In this document: positions 7,696 to 14,949 of the stretch, piece by piece | How the letters are laid out: the number at the start of each line of letters is the position of its first letter | Numbering within the stretch: position 1 is the first letter of the stretch | Assembly (NCBI RefSeq): GCF_015690355.1 | Contig: NZ_JADPRT010000007.1 | Coordinates: 156,268-220,267, forward strand | Source: Streptacidiphilus fuscans | Lineage (GTDB): Bacteria; Actinomycetota; Actinomycetes; Streptomycetales; Streptomycetaceae | Direction: 5' to 3' | Length of the DNA stretch: 64,000 bases | Program-made: the position numbers and the translations under genes | Notes under the pieces: model-generated | What the model was told of the DNA's origin: nothing | Seen by the model: the letters and a program-made list of their open reading frames with translations, nothing else | Databases searched by the model: none

Positions 7696-8469
7696 CTACC
7701 GGGAGGGCTGACGCCGGGCCTTGCGGTAGACCACCACACCGCCCGCGGCCAGCAGGACGCCGCCCCCGGCCAGCAGCAGCGCGTCATTGCCGCCACCCGT
7801 CTCGGCGAGCACCTCGCCGTTGGGCGGCGGCGGGCTCATGCGGTGGGACGGCGAGCTGTTCGGCGTCCCGCTGTTCGGCGGCGGAGGCTGCTCACCCCCG
7901 GTGTTGCCCGTGCTGCCGCCCCCGGCCGGGGAGGTGCACGCGCAGCTCGGCGACGGCGTCGGAGCCCCACTGCCCCCGGTGTCCCCGCCCGTGGCGGAGC
8001 TGTGGTTGCCGCAGTCGTTGCCATAGGCCGGGTTGCCCGCGCCCGGGGCGTTGACGGTGTTGCCGCAGAGGTTGAGCGGGATGCTCACCGGCACCTGCAC
8101 CGAGTTGCCCGACCCGACACCGGGCGAGCCGTGCGCGCCGCCCTTGGCGGTGCCGCCCCCGGCGTTGCCGCCGTTCTCCCCACCGCTGTCCCCTCCCCCA
8201 CGGGCGCCGCGGAGGGAGTCGTTGGCGCAGTGGTTGCCGTAGGCCGGGTTGAGCAGCCCGACCACGTTCACCGTGTTGCCGCAGGCGTTCACCGGCACGG
8301 AGACCGGAACCTGGACGGTGTTGCCGGAGAGCGCGCCCGGTGAGTCGCTGGAGGCGCCCGTGGCGCCCGCATCGGCGAAGGCGTACCCCGCCGCATAACC
8401 CGCAGTGGAAGCCAACACGCTCCCGGTCGCCATGACCGTGAGCAAACCGCGTTTGGCAGCTTGTCGCAT
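7696..8469 (-). CDS. long chaplin, two chaplin domains, sortase-anchored
   Basis: Chaplins are secreted amyloid-forming surfactant proteins that coat aerial hyphae. This 257-residue protein has an N-terminal signal peptide (about 1-35), chaplin domain 1 at about 45-83 and chaplin domain 2 at about 116-155. Each domain contains the GN-x-VQVPVS-x-P core and a cysteine pair (C63/C81 and C135/C153). A Gly/Ser/Pro-rich spacer with three more cysteines region (CACTS, 176-179) follows. The C-terminus is a sorting signal: LAETG at 221-225, a hydrophobic segment at about 230-248 and a basic tail. LAxTG is the motif used by class E sortases in Streptomyces, so the protein should be covalently attached to the peptidoglycan. 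The layout is that of ChpA/B/C. Its short partner is next upstream. Sortase genes are not in this window. Confidence 0.95.
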   Translation of the reverse strand: MRQAAKRGLLTVMATGSVLASTAGYAAGYAFADAGATGASSDSPGALSGNTVQVPVSVPVNACGNTVNVVGLLNPAYGNHCANDSLRGARGGGDSGGENGGNAGGGTAKGGAHGSPGVGSGNSVQVPVSIPLNLCGNTVNAPGAGNPAYGNDCGNHSSATGGDTGGSGAPTPSPSCACTSPAGGGSTGNTGGEQPPPPNSGTPNSSPSHRMSPPPPNGEVLAETGGGNDALLLAGGGVLLAAGGVVVYRKARRQPSR

Positions 8470-8797
8470 GGTTGTGCCCTGCCCTCAGTCCTTCGGGCGA
8501 CCCGCAGGTCACCCGGTTGTTGCTGGAATGCCCGAATGCGAATACCGCGCACGTGCGCGCGCACCGGGCCTGCTCCCCCGTACCACTGACAACGACAGGA
8601 CGCGCCCCGGGGCACGGTTGGACTCGCACCGATTCCGTGATCGAGAGAGCGATCGGGACAGATGCACTGGAAAATACGGCGGCCCCGGGAGGAAAAACCC
8701 TCCAGGGGCCGCTCAATGGTCGATCAGACACTCAATCGGGCGCGCAATCAGGCTCTCGATCGACCGGTTCGGTCTTCCGGATTCTCCCGGGACCGGC
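8470..8797. promoter_or_regulatory. intergenic region between the two chaplin genes
   Basis: This 328-base stretch contains no gene. It should hold the promoter of the long chaplin gene (minus strand) and the terminator of the short one. It is relatively AT-rich around 8640-8680 and contains several short GATCG-type repeats between about 8640 and 8765. I could not identify a sigma-factor-specific promoter. Confidence 0.5.
8679..8712 (-). terminator. terminator of the short chaplin gene
   Basis: GCGGCCCCGGGAGG (8679-8692) is complementary, with one mismatch, to CCTCCAGGGGCCGC (8699-8712). The loop is a short A-rich stretch (U-rich on the minus-strand transcript). It lies about 85 bases beyond the short chaplin stop codon. 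Confidence 0.6.
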
Positions 8798-9037
8798 TCA
8801 GTTGTTCTCGCAGTGGTTGCCGAACGCCGGGTTGAGCAGACCGATGACGCTGATGGTGTTGCCGCAGACGTTCACCGGCACGGAGACCGGAACCTGGACC
8901 ACGTTGCCGGACAGCACACCCGGGGAACCCCAGGCCGCGCCCTCGGCGGTCGCGGAGTGCGCACTGGCCACACCGGCGCCCGCGAGGGCCAGACCACCAG
9001 CGGTGGCGACGACGACGGCGATCTTCTTGACCTGCAT
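8798..9037 (-). CDS. short chaplin
   Basis: A 79-residue secreted chaplin: signal peptide MQVKKIAVVVATAG... with an Ala-Ser-Ala cleavage site near residue 26, then a single chaplin domain of about 50 residues with the GN-VVQVPVSVPVN core and two cysteines (C58 and C76). Two cysteines place it with the ChpD/F/G/H-type short chaplins rather than ChpE, which lacks them. The ATG at 9037 is preceded by GGAGA. Short chaplins assemble into amyloid fibrils at the air-water interface and are anchored partly through the long, sortase-attached chaplins, so the neighbouring long chaplin is the expected partner. Confidence 0.95.
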   Translation of the reverse strand: MQVKKIAVVVATAGGLALAGAGVASAHSATAEGAAWGSPGVLSGNVVQVPVSVPVNVCGNTISVIGLLNPAFGNHCENN

Positions 9038-9215
9038 GGTCTCTCCTTCTCCATGGGAACAGCCCGTTCGGTGGGCTGCATATGAGTGAACGACACTGCG
9101 GCAAATGGGGTACGTGACCCCGGTGACGATCACCCGTTGGAGTGAGAACTTCCGCACGCCCATACGAAAATCCGCCATTATCAGACCGGCTCGGTGGGCG
9201 ACTTCCCCGCTCGGC

Positions 9216-10565
9216 TCAGGACTGGTCGATAAAGCGGTCCAGCACCCGGACGCCGAACTTCAGGCTGTCGACCGGAACGCGCTCGTCCACTCCGTGGAAC
9301 ATTCCGGCGAAATCCAGCTCCGGAGGCAGCCGCAGCGGCGCGAAACCGAAGCAGCGGATTCCAAGTTCACTGAAGGACTTCGCATCCGTCCCGCCGGAGA
9401 GGGTGTACGGCACGGCGCGCGCGATCGGGTCCTCGGCGACCAGCGCCGACTGCATCGCCGCCACCAGCGGACCGTCGAAGTCGGTCTCCACCGCCTTGTC
9501 GTGGTGGACCGCCTCGCGCCGGACGCGCGGGCCGAGGACGGCGTCCAGCTCGGTCAGGAACTCCTCCTCGTAGCCGGGCAGGAAGCGCCCGTCCACATGC
9601 GCGGTGGCCTGCCCGGGGATGACGTTGACCTTGTAGCCGGCGCCGAGCATCGTCGGCTGGGCGGTGTTGCGCAGCGTCGCGCCGATCAGCTTGGCGATGC
9701 CGCCCAGCCGCTCCAGCGTGGTGTCCATGTCCTCCGGGTCGAGCTCGACGCCCAGCGCGTCGGAGAGCTCGTCCAGGAAGTGCCGCACCGACTTGGTGAT
9801 GCGCACGGGGAACTTGTGCCGGCCGAGCCGGGCCACCGCCTCGCACAGCTCGGTGATGGCGTTGTCCTTGTTGGTCATCGAGCCGTGACCGGCGGTGCCG
9901 TCCACGGTGAGCCGCATCCAGTGCATGCCCTTCTCGGCGGTCTCCACCAGGTAGAGGCGCAGGTTCTCGTTGACCGTGAAGGAGAAGCCGCCGACCTCGC
10001 CGATGGCCTCGTTCACGCCCTCGAACAGCCCCGGGTGCTTGTCGACCAGGTGGTGCGCCCCGTAGACGCCGCCCGCCTCCTCGTCGGCGAGGAACGCGAG
10101 GACGATGTCGCGCGGCGGCTTGCGCCCGCTGCGCAACCGGTCGCGGACGACGGCCAGCGTCATCGCGTCCATGTCCTTCATGTCGACCGCGCCGCGGCCC
10201 CAGACCATGCCGTCCGCGATCTCGCCCGCGAACGGGTGGTGGGTCCAGTCGTCGGCGTTGGCGGGGACGACGTCCGTGTGCCCGTGGATCAGCAGCGCCG
10301 GACGGGACGGGTCCTCGCCCGCGATCCGGGCGATGGTGCTGGCCCGGCCCCGCTCCGACTCGATGATCTGCGGCTCCAGGCCGAACTCGGCCAGCTTCTC
10401 GGCGACGAACTCGGCGGCGGCGCGCTCGCCGGGGCCGGAGCCGTCACCGTAGTTGCTGGTGTCGATCCGGATCAGGTCCCGGCACAGCTCGGCGACCTCC
10501 GCCTCGCCGAAGCCCTCGCCCGCCGCCCCACTCGCCGCGCTGGTTCCGCCCACTGTCTCGCTCAC
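9216..10565 (-). CDS. M20 family metallopeptidase (dipeptidase-like)
   Basis: Cytosolic zinc exopeptidase of the M20/ArgE/DapE superfamily, 449 residues. The metal site is clear: HGHTDVVPA (first His and general-base Asp two residues on), GRGAVDMKDMDA (bridging Asp), DEEAGG (catalytic and ligand Glu), and a late FHGVDERV (His ligand). The dimerisation domain sits between, with the AGHGSM segment that contributes a His across the dimer. The GTG at 10565 starts the protein a few residues before the family core; the purine-rich stretch GAGAGGCTGAGGAG precedes it. Substrates of the group are N-acyl amino acids or dipeptides; this one cannot be pinned down. No partner genes are adjacent. Confidence 0.9.
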   Translation of the reverse strand: MSETVGGTSAASGAAGEGFGEAEVAELCRDLIRIDTSNYGDGSGPGERAAAEFVAEKLAEFGLEPQIIESERGRASTIARIAGEDPSRPALLIHGHTDVVPANADDWTHHPFAGEIADGMVWGRGAVDMKDMDAMTLAVVRDRLRSGRKPPRDIVLAFLADEEAGGVYGAHHLVDKHPGLFEGVNEAIGEVGGFSFTVNENLRLYLVETAEKGMHWMRLTVDGTAGHGSMTNKDNAITELCEAVARLGRHKFPVRITKSVRHFLDELSDALGVELDPEDMDTTLERLGGIAKLIGATLRNTAQPTMLGAGYKVNVIPGQATAHVDGRFLPGYEEEFLTELDAVLGPRVRREAVHHDKAVETDFDGPLVAAMQSALVAEDPIARAVPYTLSGGTDAKSFSELGIRCFGFAPLRLPPELDFAGMFHGVDERVPVDSLKFGVRVLDRFIDQS

Positions 10566-10604
10566 GCTCCTCAGCCTCTCTCCGCGTCGATGCCGCACCG
10601 CGCG

Positions 10605-10636
10605 TCCGTGGATCCGTAGATCCGTAGATCCGTAGA
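10605..10636. repeat. 8-bp tandem repeat
   Basis: Four head-to-tail copies of TCCGTAGA (the first reads TCCGTGGA), followed by two imperfect copies of GGGGTTCCGA near 10647 and 10662. The repeat lies in the 5' region of the M20 peptidase gene and might vary in copy number by slippage. Confidence 0.8.
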
Positions 10637-10863
10637 TCCGGAGCCCGGGGTTCCGAAGGTCCGGGGTTCCGAGGTTCGGGTGCAGTGCTGCCCATCCTCT
10701 CCCGCGCCGCGCTCGCGCCCAAGCCCGCCGCGTCCGAGCCCGTCGAGTCCCCGCAGGTCGCACCCCTGATGACCGCCCGGGAACGCGTTTCGGAACGGCC
10801 GCTGATCTTTGCTATGGTTATCCCCGTCAGCGAGGCCGCAGGGCCGCAAAGACAGAGTCCGAT

Positions 10864-10946
10864 GCGCGGGTGGCGGAATGGCAGACGCGCTAGCTTGAGG
10901 TGCTAGTGCCCTTCGGGGCGTGGGGGTTCAAGTCCCCCCTCGCGCA
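10864..10946 (+). tRNA. tRNA-Leu (anticodon GAG)
   Basis: A class II tRNA folds from this segment. The acceptor stem is GCGCGGG paired with CTCGCGC (one G-U pair), with discriminator A at 10946. The anticodon stem is CTAGC/GCTAG around the loop TTGAGGT, giving anticodon GAG, which reads CUC and CUU leucine codons. A long variable arm (TGCCCTTCGGGGCG) is typical of leucine tRNAs, and the T arm is GGGGG-TTCAAGT-CCCCC. The CCA end is not encoded. It stands alone between the M20 peptidase and the DUF3533 gene. Confidence 0.97.
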
Positions 10947-11118
10947 CGCATCGGATCGGGTCCGTGATCATCGATCACGGGCCCGCTTCGTTTTGGCCGC
11001 TCGTTTTGCCCGCTCGTTCCGCCTCTGCCGTCCGTGCCGGCCGTGCTGTCTCCTTCCTCCCCTTCCTCCCCGTGTCGCGCCCGGGCGAGCCCCGCACCGC
11101 GATCTAGCGTGGGTCACC

Positions 11119-12435
11119 ATGGCCTCCCCGATCACGCCGCGCGGTCGAGCCCCCCAGCGACAGGCGCGCGTCGCCGCGCTGCTGCGGCGGCCGAAACTGT
11201 GGCTGGTTCCGTCCGTCCTCGCCACGCTGGTCGCGCTGGTGCTCTCGCTGCTCTACATGGGCGGCATCCTCGACCCGAGCGTCAGCCTGCACCGGCTCCC
11301 GGTCGCCGTCGTCGACGCCGACACCGGAGCGCCGCTGCCCGGTCAGCGGCAGAACCTGGGCGCGCAGGTCACTCAGGCGATCGTGGCCGCCTCGCCGGTC
11401 GGCTCCGTCGACTGGAAGCAGGTGAGCCAGGCGCAGGCACAGGACCTGCTGGCATCCGGCAAGGTCTACGGCGCGCTGGTGATCCCGGCCGACTTCACCG
11501 CCTCGGTCGGGGCGCTGACGACGGCACACGCGACGACGCGGCCCACGATCAGCGTGCTGACCAACCCGGGTGTGGGCAGCCTCGGCTCCTCGCTCGCGTC
11601 CCAGATCAACCAGAACGCGGCCCACCAGGCCTCGTTGACCATCGGCAAGGAGCTGACCTCCTCCCCCGCGACCGCGGGCGTGGACGCGACCACCCGGCTG
11701 CTGCTGGCCGACCCGGTCGCGGTCACCACGCAGGTCGGCCACCCGATCGGGCAGCACAGCGGCCTGGGGCTGAGCGCCTTCTACTACACGCTGCTGCTGG
11801 TGCTCAGCGGCTTCATCGGCGGCAACCTGATCCACAACGGCGTCGACACCGCCCTCGGCTACGCGGACAGCGAGATCGGCCCCTGGCACACCCGCCGTCC
11901 GACCGTCCCGATCAACCGGACCCGGACGCTGGTGCTGAAGATGTGGATGACCGCCGGGATCTCGGTGCTCACCACGACGATGGTGATGGTGGCCTGCGTC
12001 GCCGCGCTCGGGATGGACGCGACGCACATCCCGCTGCTGTGGATCTTCTCCTACTGCGCCTGCCTCGCGGTCGGGCTCGGCGTGCAGGCGATCAACGCCG
12101 CCTTCGGCGGGATCGGGCAGCTGGTGTCGATGTTCGTCTTCATCGCGCTGTCACTGCCCTCCTCCGGCGCGACCGTACCGCTGGAGGCGGTGCCGCCCTT
12201 CTACCGGTTCCTGGGCGCGTTCGAGCCGATGCGGCAACTCAGCGCCGGAGTCCGGTCCATCCTCTACTTCGGCGCGCGCGCCGACGCCGGCCTACTCAGG
12301 GCCTGGATCATGATCGCGGTCGGCTTCGCCCTGGCGCTGATCTTCGGCTTCTCGATGACCCGCTACTACGACCGCAAGGGCCTGCACCGCCTCACCCCGC
12401 AGCCCGCCGCGGAGGAGGAGCCGGCCCAGGCCTGA
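11119..12435 (+). CDS. DUF3533 / YhgE-Pip-like membrane protein
   Basis: A 438-residue integral membrane protein of the ABC-2 permease-like group (DUF3533, related to YhgE/Pip). The order is: one N-terminal transmembrane segment (about residues 30-52), a large extracytoplasmic domain (VDADTGAPLPGQRQNLG..., about 55-215), then five hydrophobic segments from about 220 to 410 (ALIFGFSMTRYYD at the end) and a short acidic tail. There is no ATPase next to it. Related proteins are called putative exporters or phage-receptor-like proteins, but a defined substrate is lacking. The ATG at 11119 is used; no strong ribosome site is visible. The PhzF-like gene follows after 62 bases and may be cotranscribed. 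Confidence 0.8.
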   Translation: MASPITPRGRAPQRQARVAALLRRPKLWLVPSVLATLVALVLSLLYMGGILDPSVSLHRLPVAVVDADTGAPLPGQRQNLGAQVTQAIVAASPVGSVDWKQVSQAQAQDLLASGKVYGALVIPADFTASVGALTTAHATTRPTISVLTNPGVGSLGSSLASQINQNAAHQASLTIGKELTSSPATAGVDATTRLLLADPVAVTTQVGHPIGQHSGLGLSAFYYTLLLVLSGFIGGNLIHNGVDTALGYADSEIGPWHTRRPTVPINRTRTLVLKMWMTAGISVLTTTMVMVACVAALGMDATHIPLLWIFSYCACLAVGLGVQAINAAFGGIGQLVSMFVFIALSLPSSGATVPLEAVPPFYRFLGAFEPMRQLSAGVRSILYFGARADAGLLRAWIMIAVGFALALIFGFSMTRYYDRKGLHRLTPQPAAEEEPAQA

Positions 12436-12497
12436 CCGCGCGGGACAGGCCGGGACAGCAGAACACGGCGCGCGCCGACACGGCAGAATGGGCACTC

Positions 12498-13172
12498 ATG
12501 ACGAACCTTCACGTCGTACGCGTGTTCTGCGGTCCCGACGGTCACGGCGGCAGCCCGCTCGGAGTGATGCTGGACGGCGCCGCGATCCCCGAGCGGACCG
12601 AGCGTCAGCGCGTCGCCGCCAAGCTCGGGTTCTCCGAGACCGTCTTCGTCGACGACGCCGCGAGCGGCCTTGTGGACATCTACACGCCCAGCGTCCGGCT
12701 GCCGTTCGCCGGCTACCCGCTCGTCGGGACCGGCTGGCTGCTGCGTCAGGAGGGCCTCGGCGGGGAACTGCTGCGCCCGGAGGCCGGGGACGTACCGGCG
12801 TGGCAGGACGGGGAGTTCAGCTGGATCTCCGGCCGCGCCGAGTGGGTCGCCGGCAAGCGGACGCAGCGGTACGGGAGCCCGGCGGAGGTCGACGCCCTGG
12901 AGGTCCCGCCGCCCGGGGCCGGCTGGCTCTACGCCTGGGCGTGGCAGGACGAGAGCGCCGGGGCCGTCCGCGCCCGGGGCTTCCCCGGACGCGGGGACGG
13001 CGTCGACGAGGACGAAGCGACCGGCGCTGCCGCCGTCGTGCTGACCGGCGAGCAAGGCCGGGCACTGGACATCCGCCAGGGCGTCGCCTCCCGGATCCGG
13101 ACCCGGCCGCTCCCCGAGGGCTTCATCGCCGTCGGCGGGCGGGTCGTGACCCACGAGCTGCGCTCACTCTGA
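12498..13172 (+). CDS. PhzF-family protein (short, epimerase-like)
   Basis: Protein of 224 residues with the PhzF/diaminopimelate-epimerase-like fold. It shows the N-terminal VRVFCGPDGHGGSPLGVML segment, the AAKLGFSETVFVD segment (family: SETAF), the TPSVRLPFAGYPLVGTGWLL segment (family: PxxEVxFxGHPTxG) and the late GRGDGVDEDEATGAAAVVL segment (family: GVxEDPATGSA). The conserved Gly-His-Pro is Gly-Tyr-Pro here, and the protein is shorter than typical PhzF proteins of 260-300 residues, so the substrate and even activity are uncertain. The ATG at 12498 is used. Its last 9 bases overlap the 3' end of the convergent PARG-like gene. Confidence 0.75.
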   Translation: MTNLHVVRVFCGPDGHGGSPLGVMLDGAAIPERTERQRVAAKLGFSETVFVDDAASGLVDIYTPSVRLPFAGYPLVGTGWLLRQEGLGGELLRPEAGDVPAWQDGEFSWISGRAEWVAGKRTQRYGSPAEVDALEVPPPGAGWLYAWAWQDESAGAVRARGFPGRGDGVDEDEATGAAAVVLTGEQGRALDIRQGVASRIRTRPLPEGFIAVGGRVVTHELRSL

Positions 13173-14096
13173 CGTCGCGCCCAGGCCCGCGAAGACCTCC
13201 GCGAACGCGGCCCGGTTGGGCGACGGCTCGGCCCGGTCCCAGACGGCGAAGACGACGCGGTCGAAGGTGTCGGCGAACGCTGCTCCCGGCCGCAGCCAGG
13301 CGCGGAACGCCTCGGCCACCTCGCGCGGGTCGTTGCGGAAGACGCCGCACCCCCAGGCGCCGAGCACCAGATCACGCACGCCCTCGCCCGCCGCCACGCC
13401 CAGCACCCGCCCGGCGCGGCGCGTCAGCGTCTCGCCGATCCGGGACAGGATCCGGGCGCGGGCCTCCGGGTCGCGGCCGTCGCGGCGCAGCAGCGCGCCC
13501 GCGTTCGGCGCGGGGCAGGTGAGGAAGGAGACAGCGCAGGGCTGCGCCAGCAGCTCACCCCGTTCGCCCCGGTGCACGGGCACCGCCGGGGACCAGATCA
13601 GCCGGTCGCTGTAGAGCAGGTCGTCCGAGGCCCGGTGGGCGTCGTAGTACTCCGGGGCGGTCAACAGGCAGGGGTGGAGCAGGGACTGACGGCAGAGATC
13701 CTCCTCCTGCGCCCGGGCGCCGCCCAGGTATCCGCCACCGACGTTCCGCGCGGACGCGAAGTTCAGCACCGCGACCGAGCCGTCACGCCTGCCACCACCC
13801 CGGCCGTCCCGACCGCCCCCGCCGTCCCGCCCGCCGGCGGCCGCGGCTGACGCGACCAGGCGGCGCGCCGCCTGCAGGCTCCCCTCCGCCGTGACCTCGA
13901 ACGCCGTACAGGCTCCGGCTTCGGCCCCGCCCCTCGGCGCGGGCAGCACCGCGTCGGGCGCGACGCACCGGGTCCCGGCCACGGCCGCCGCCAGCGCCTC
14001 CGCGATCCGGACCTCGGTGCCGTCCTCGGCCCGGTAACCCCCGGCCTCGGCGATGGACTGGTTCTGTGCGGCGACATTCCGCAGGCGACTGCTCAC
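13164..14096 (-). CDS. TIGR02452 / DUF2263 bacterial PARG-like protein
   Basis: Protein of 310 residues in the microbial poly(ADP-ribose) glycohydrolase family (TIGR02452). The diagnostic loop is complete: VLNFASARNVGGGYLGGARA (residues 110-129) followed by QEE (130-132), where the two glutamates are the catalytic and substrate-binding residues in characterised bacterial and eukaryotic PARGs. A later LGAWGCGVFRNDP segment is the macrodomain diphosphate loop. An unusual Gly/Arg-rich stretch at about 88-105 sits just before the catalytic loop and looks like an inserted low-complexity linker. It starts with GTG at 14096. The expected reaction is removal of poly(ADP-ribose) in the cytoplasm; the partner ADP-ribosyltransferase is not in the window. 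Confidence 0.9.
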   Translation of the reverse strand: MSSRLRNVAAQNQSIAEAGGYRAEDGTEVRIAEALAAAVAGTRCVAPDAVLPAPRGGAEAGACTAFEVTAEGSLQAARRLVASAAAAGGRDGGGGRDGRGGGRRDGSVAVLNFASARNVGGGYLGGARAQEEDLCRQSLLHPCLLTAPEYYDAHRASDDLLYSDRLIWSPAVPVHRGERGELLAQPCAVSFLTCPAPNAGALLRRDGRDPEARARILSRIGETLTRRAGRVLGVAAGEGVRDLVLGAWGCGVFRNDPREVAEAFRAWLRPGAAFADTFDRVVFAVWDRAEPSPNRAAFAEVFAGLGATSE

Positions 14097-14224
14097 GTCC
14101 GGGCACGGTAGGCCAGGTCGGGAGGGCGCGGCGAGCGATTTACCGCCGCGACCCGCTAGCGTGACGATGAGCGGACGATCCGACCGTTCACCTCTTGAGC
14201 AGCCCCGAGCAGTGGAGAGCGGCG

Positions 14225-14827
14225 ATGAGCGACCTGATCCTGGTACGCCACGGCGAGACCGAGTGGAGCCTGTCGGGCCGGCACACCAGCTGGACCGACC
14301 TGCCGCTCACCGCGAACGGCGAGGCGCAGGCCCGTGCGCTGGCGCCGCTGCTGGGCGAGCACAAGATCGCGGTGACGCTGGTCAGCCCGATGACCCGCGC
14401 CCAGGACACGGCCAAGCTGGCCGGTCTGGACAATGTGTGCGTCGACCCGGACCTGCACGAGTGGGACTACGGCGCGTACGAGGGCGTCACCACCCGCGAG
14501 ATCCACCGCACCCGGCCGACGTGGAACCTCTGGACGGACGGCGTGGCCCCCGGCCCCGAGGAACACCCGGGCGAGACGCCGGAGGAGGTGGGCGTCCGCG
14601 CCGACCGCGTGATCGCCCGGATCGAGGCGGCTCTCGAGAACAGCACCGGCGGCGACGCGGTCCTGGTCGCGCACGCGCACTTCCTGCGGGTGCTGACGGC
14701 GCGGCGGCTCGGGCTGCCGCCCGCGGACGGGGCGCTGTTCCAGCTGGCCACGGGCACGATCAGCCGTCTCAGCACCGAGCACGGCCGCCCGGTCGTCGCG
14801 ACCTGGAACGAGCACCCGCGCGGGTAG
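14225..14827 (+). CDS. histidine phosphatase (phosphoglycerate-mutase-like)
   Basis: A 200-residue histidine phosphatase. The catalytic LVRHGETEWSLSGRHTSWTD segment holds the phospho-accepting His and the first Arg, the SPMTRAQDTA segment supplies the second Arg, and LVAHAHFLRVL gives the second His. Acid/base Glu is expected in DPDLHEWDYGAYEG. The length and the GRHTSWTDLPLT segment fit acid phosphatase/GpmB-type members rather than true glycolytic mutases, which are longer. The ATG at 14225 follows GGAGAG. The FUSC membrane protein gene follows 122 bases downstream in the same direction. Confidence 0.9.
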   Translation: MSDLILVRHGETEWSLSGRHTSWTDLPLTANGEAQARALAPLLGEHKIAVTLVSPMTRAQDTAKLAGLDNVCVDPDLHEWDYGAYEGVTTREIHRTRPTWNLWTDGVAPGPEEHPGETPEEVGVRADRVIARIEAALENSTGGDAVLVAHAHFLRVLTARRLGLPPADGALFQLATGTISRLSTEHGRPVVATWNEHPRG

Positions 14828-14838
14828 TCCCGGCTGCG

Positions 14839-14874
14839 GCCGGCCTGACGGACAGCGCCGGCCTGACGGACAGC
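14839..14874. repeat. 18-bp tandem duplication
   Basis: GCCGGCCTGACGGACAGC is present twice, head to tail and without mismatch, immediately after the phosphatase gene. It may be a recent slippage duplication. Confidence 0.8.
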
Positions 14875-14949
14875 CAGGTCGCCGCACGAGCGAACGGCGT
14901 CCGTCCGCTCCCTGATCAAACTGATCAAACTGCACTAATCTGGCCAGCG

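Noticed and set aside
14225-14827. Glycolytic phosphoglycerate mutase linked to pfkA
   Set aside because: At 200 residues it is shorter than true GpmA enzymes and lies 11 kb from pfkA.
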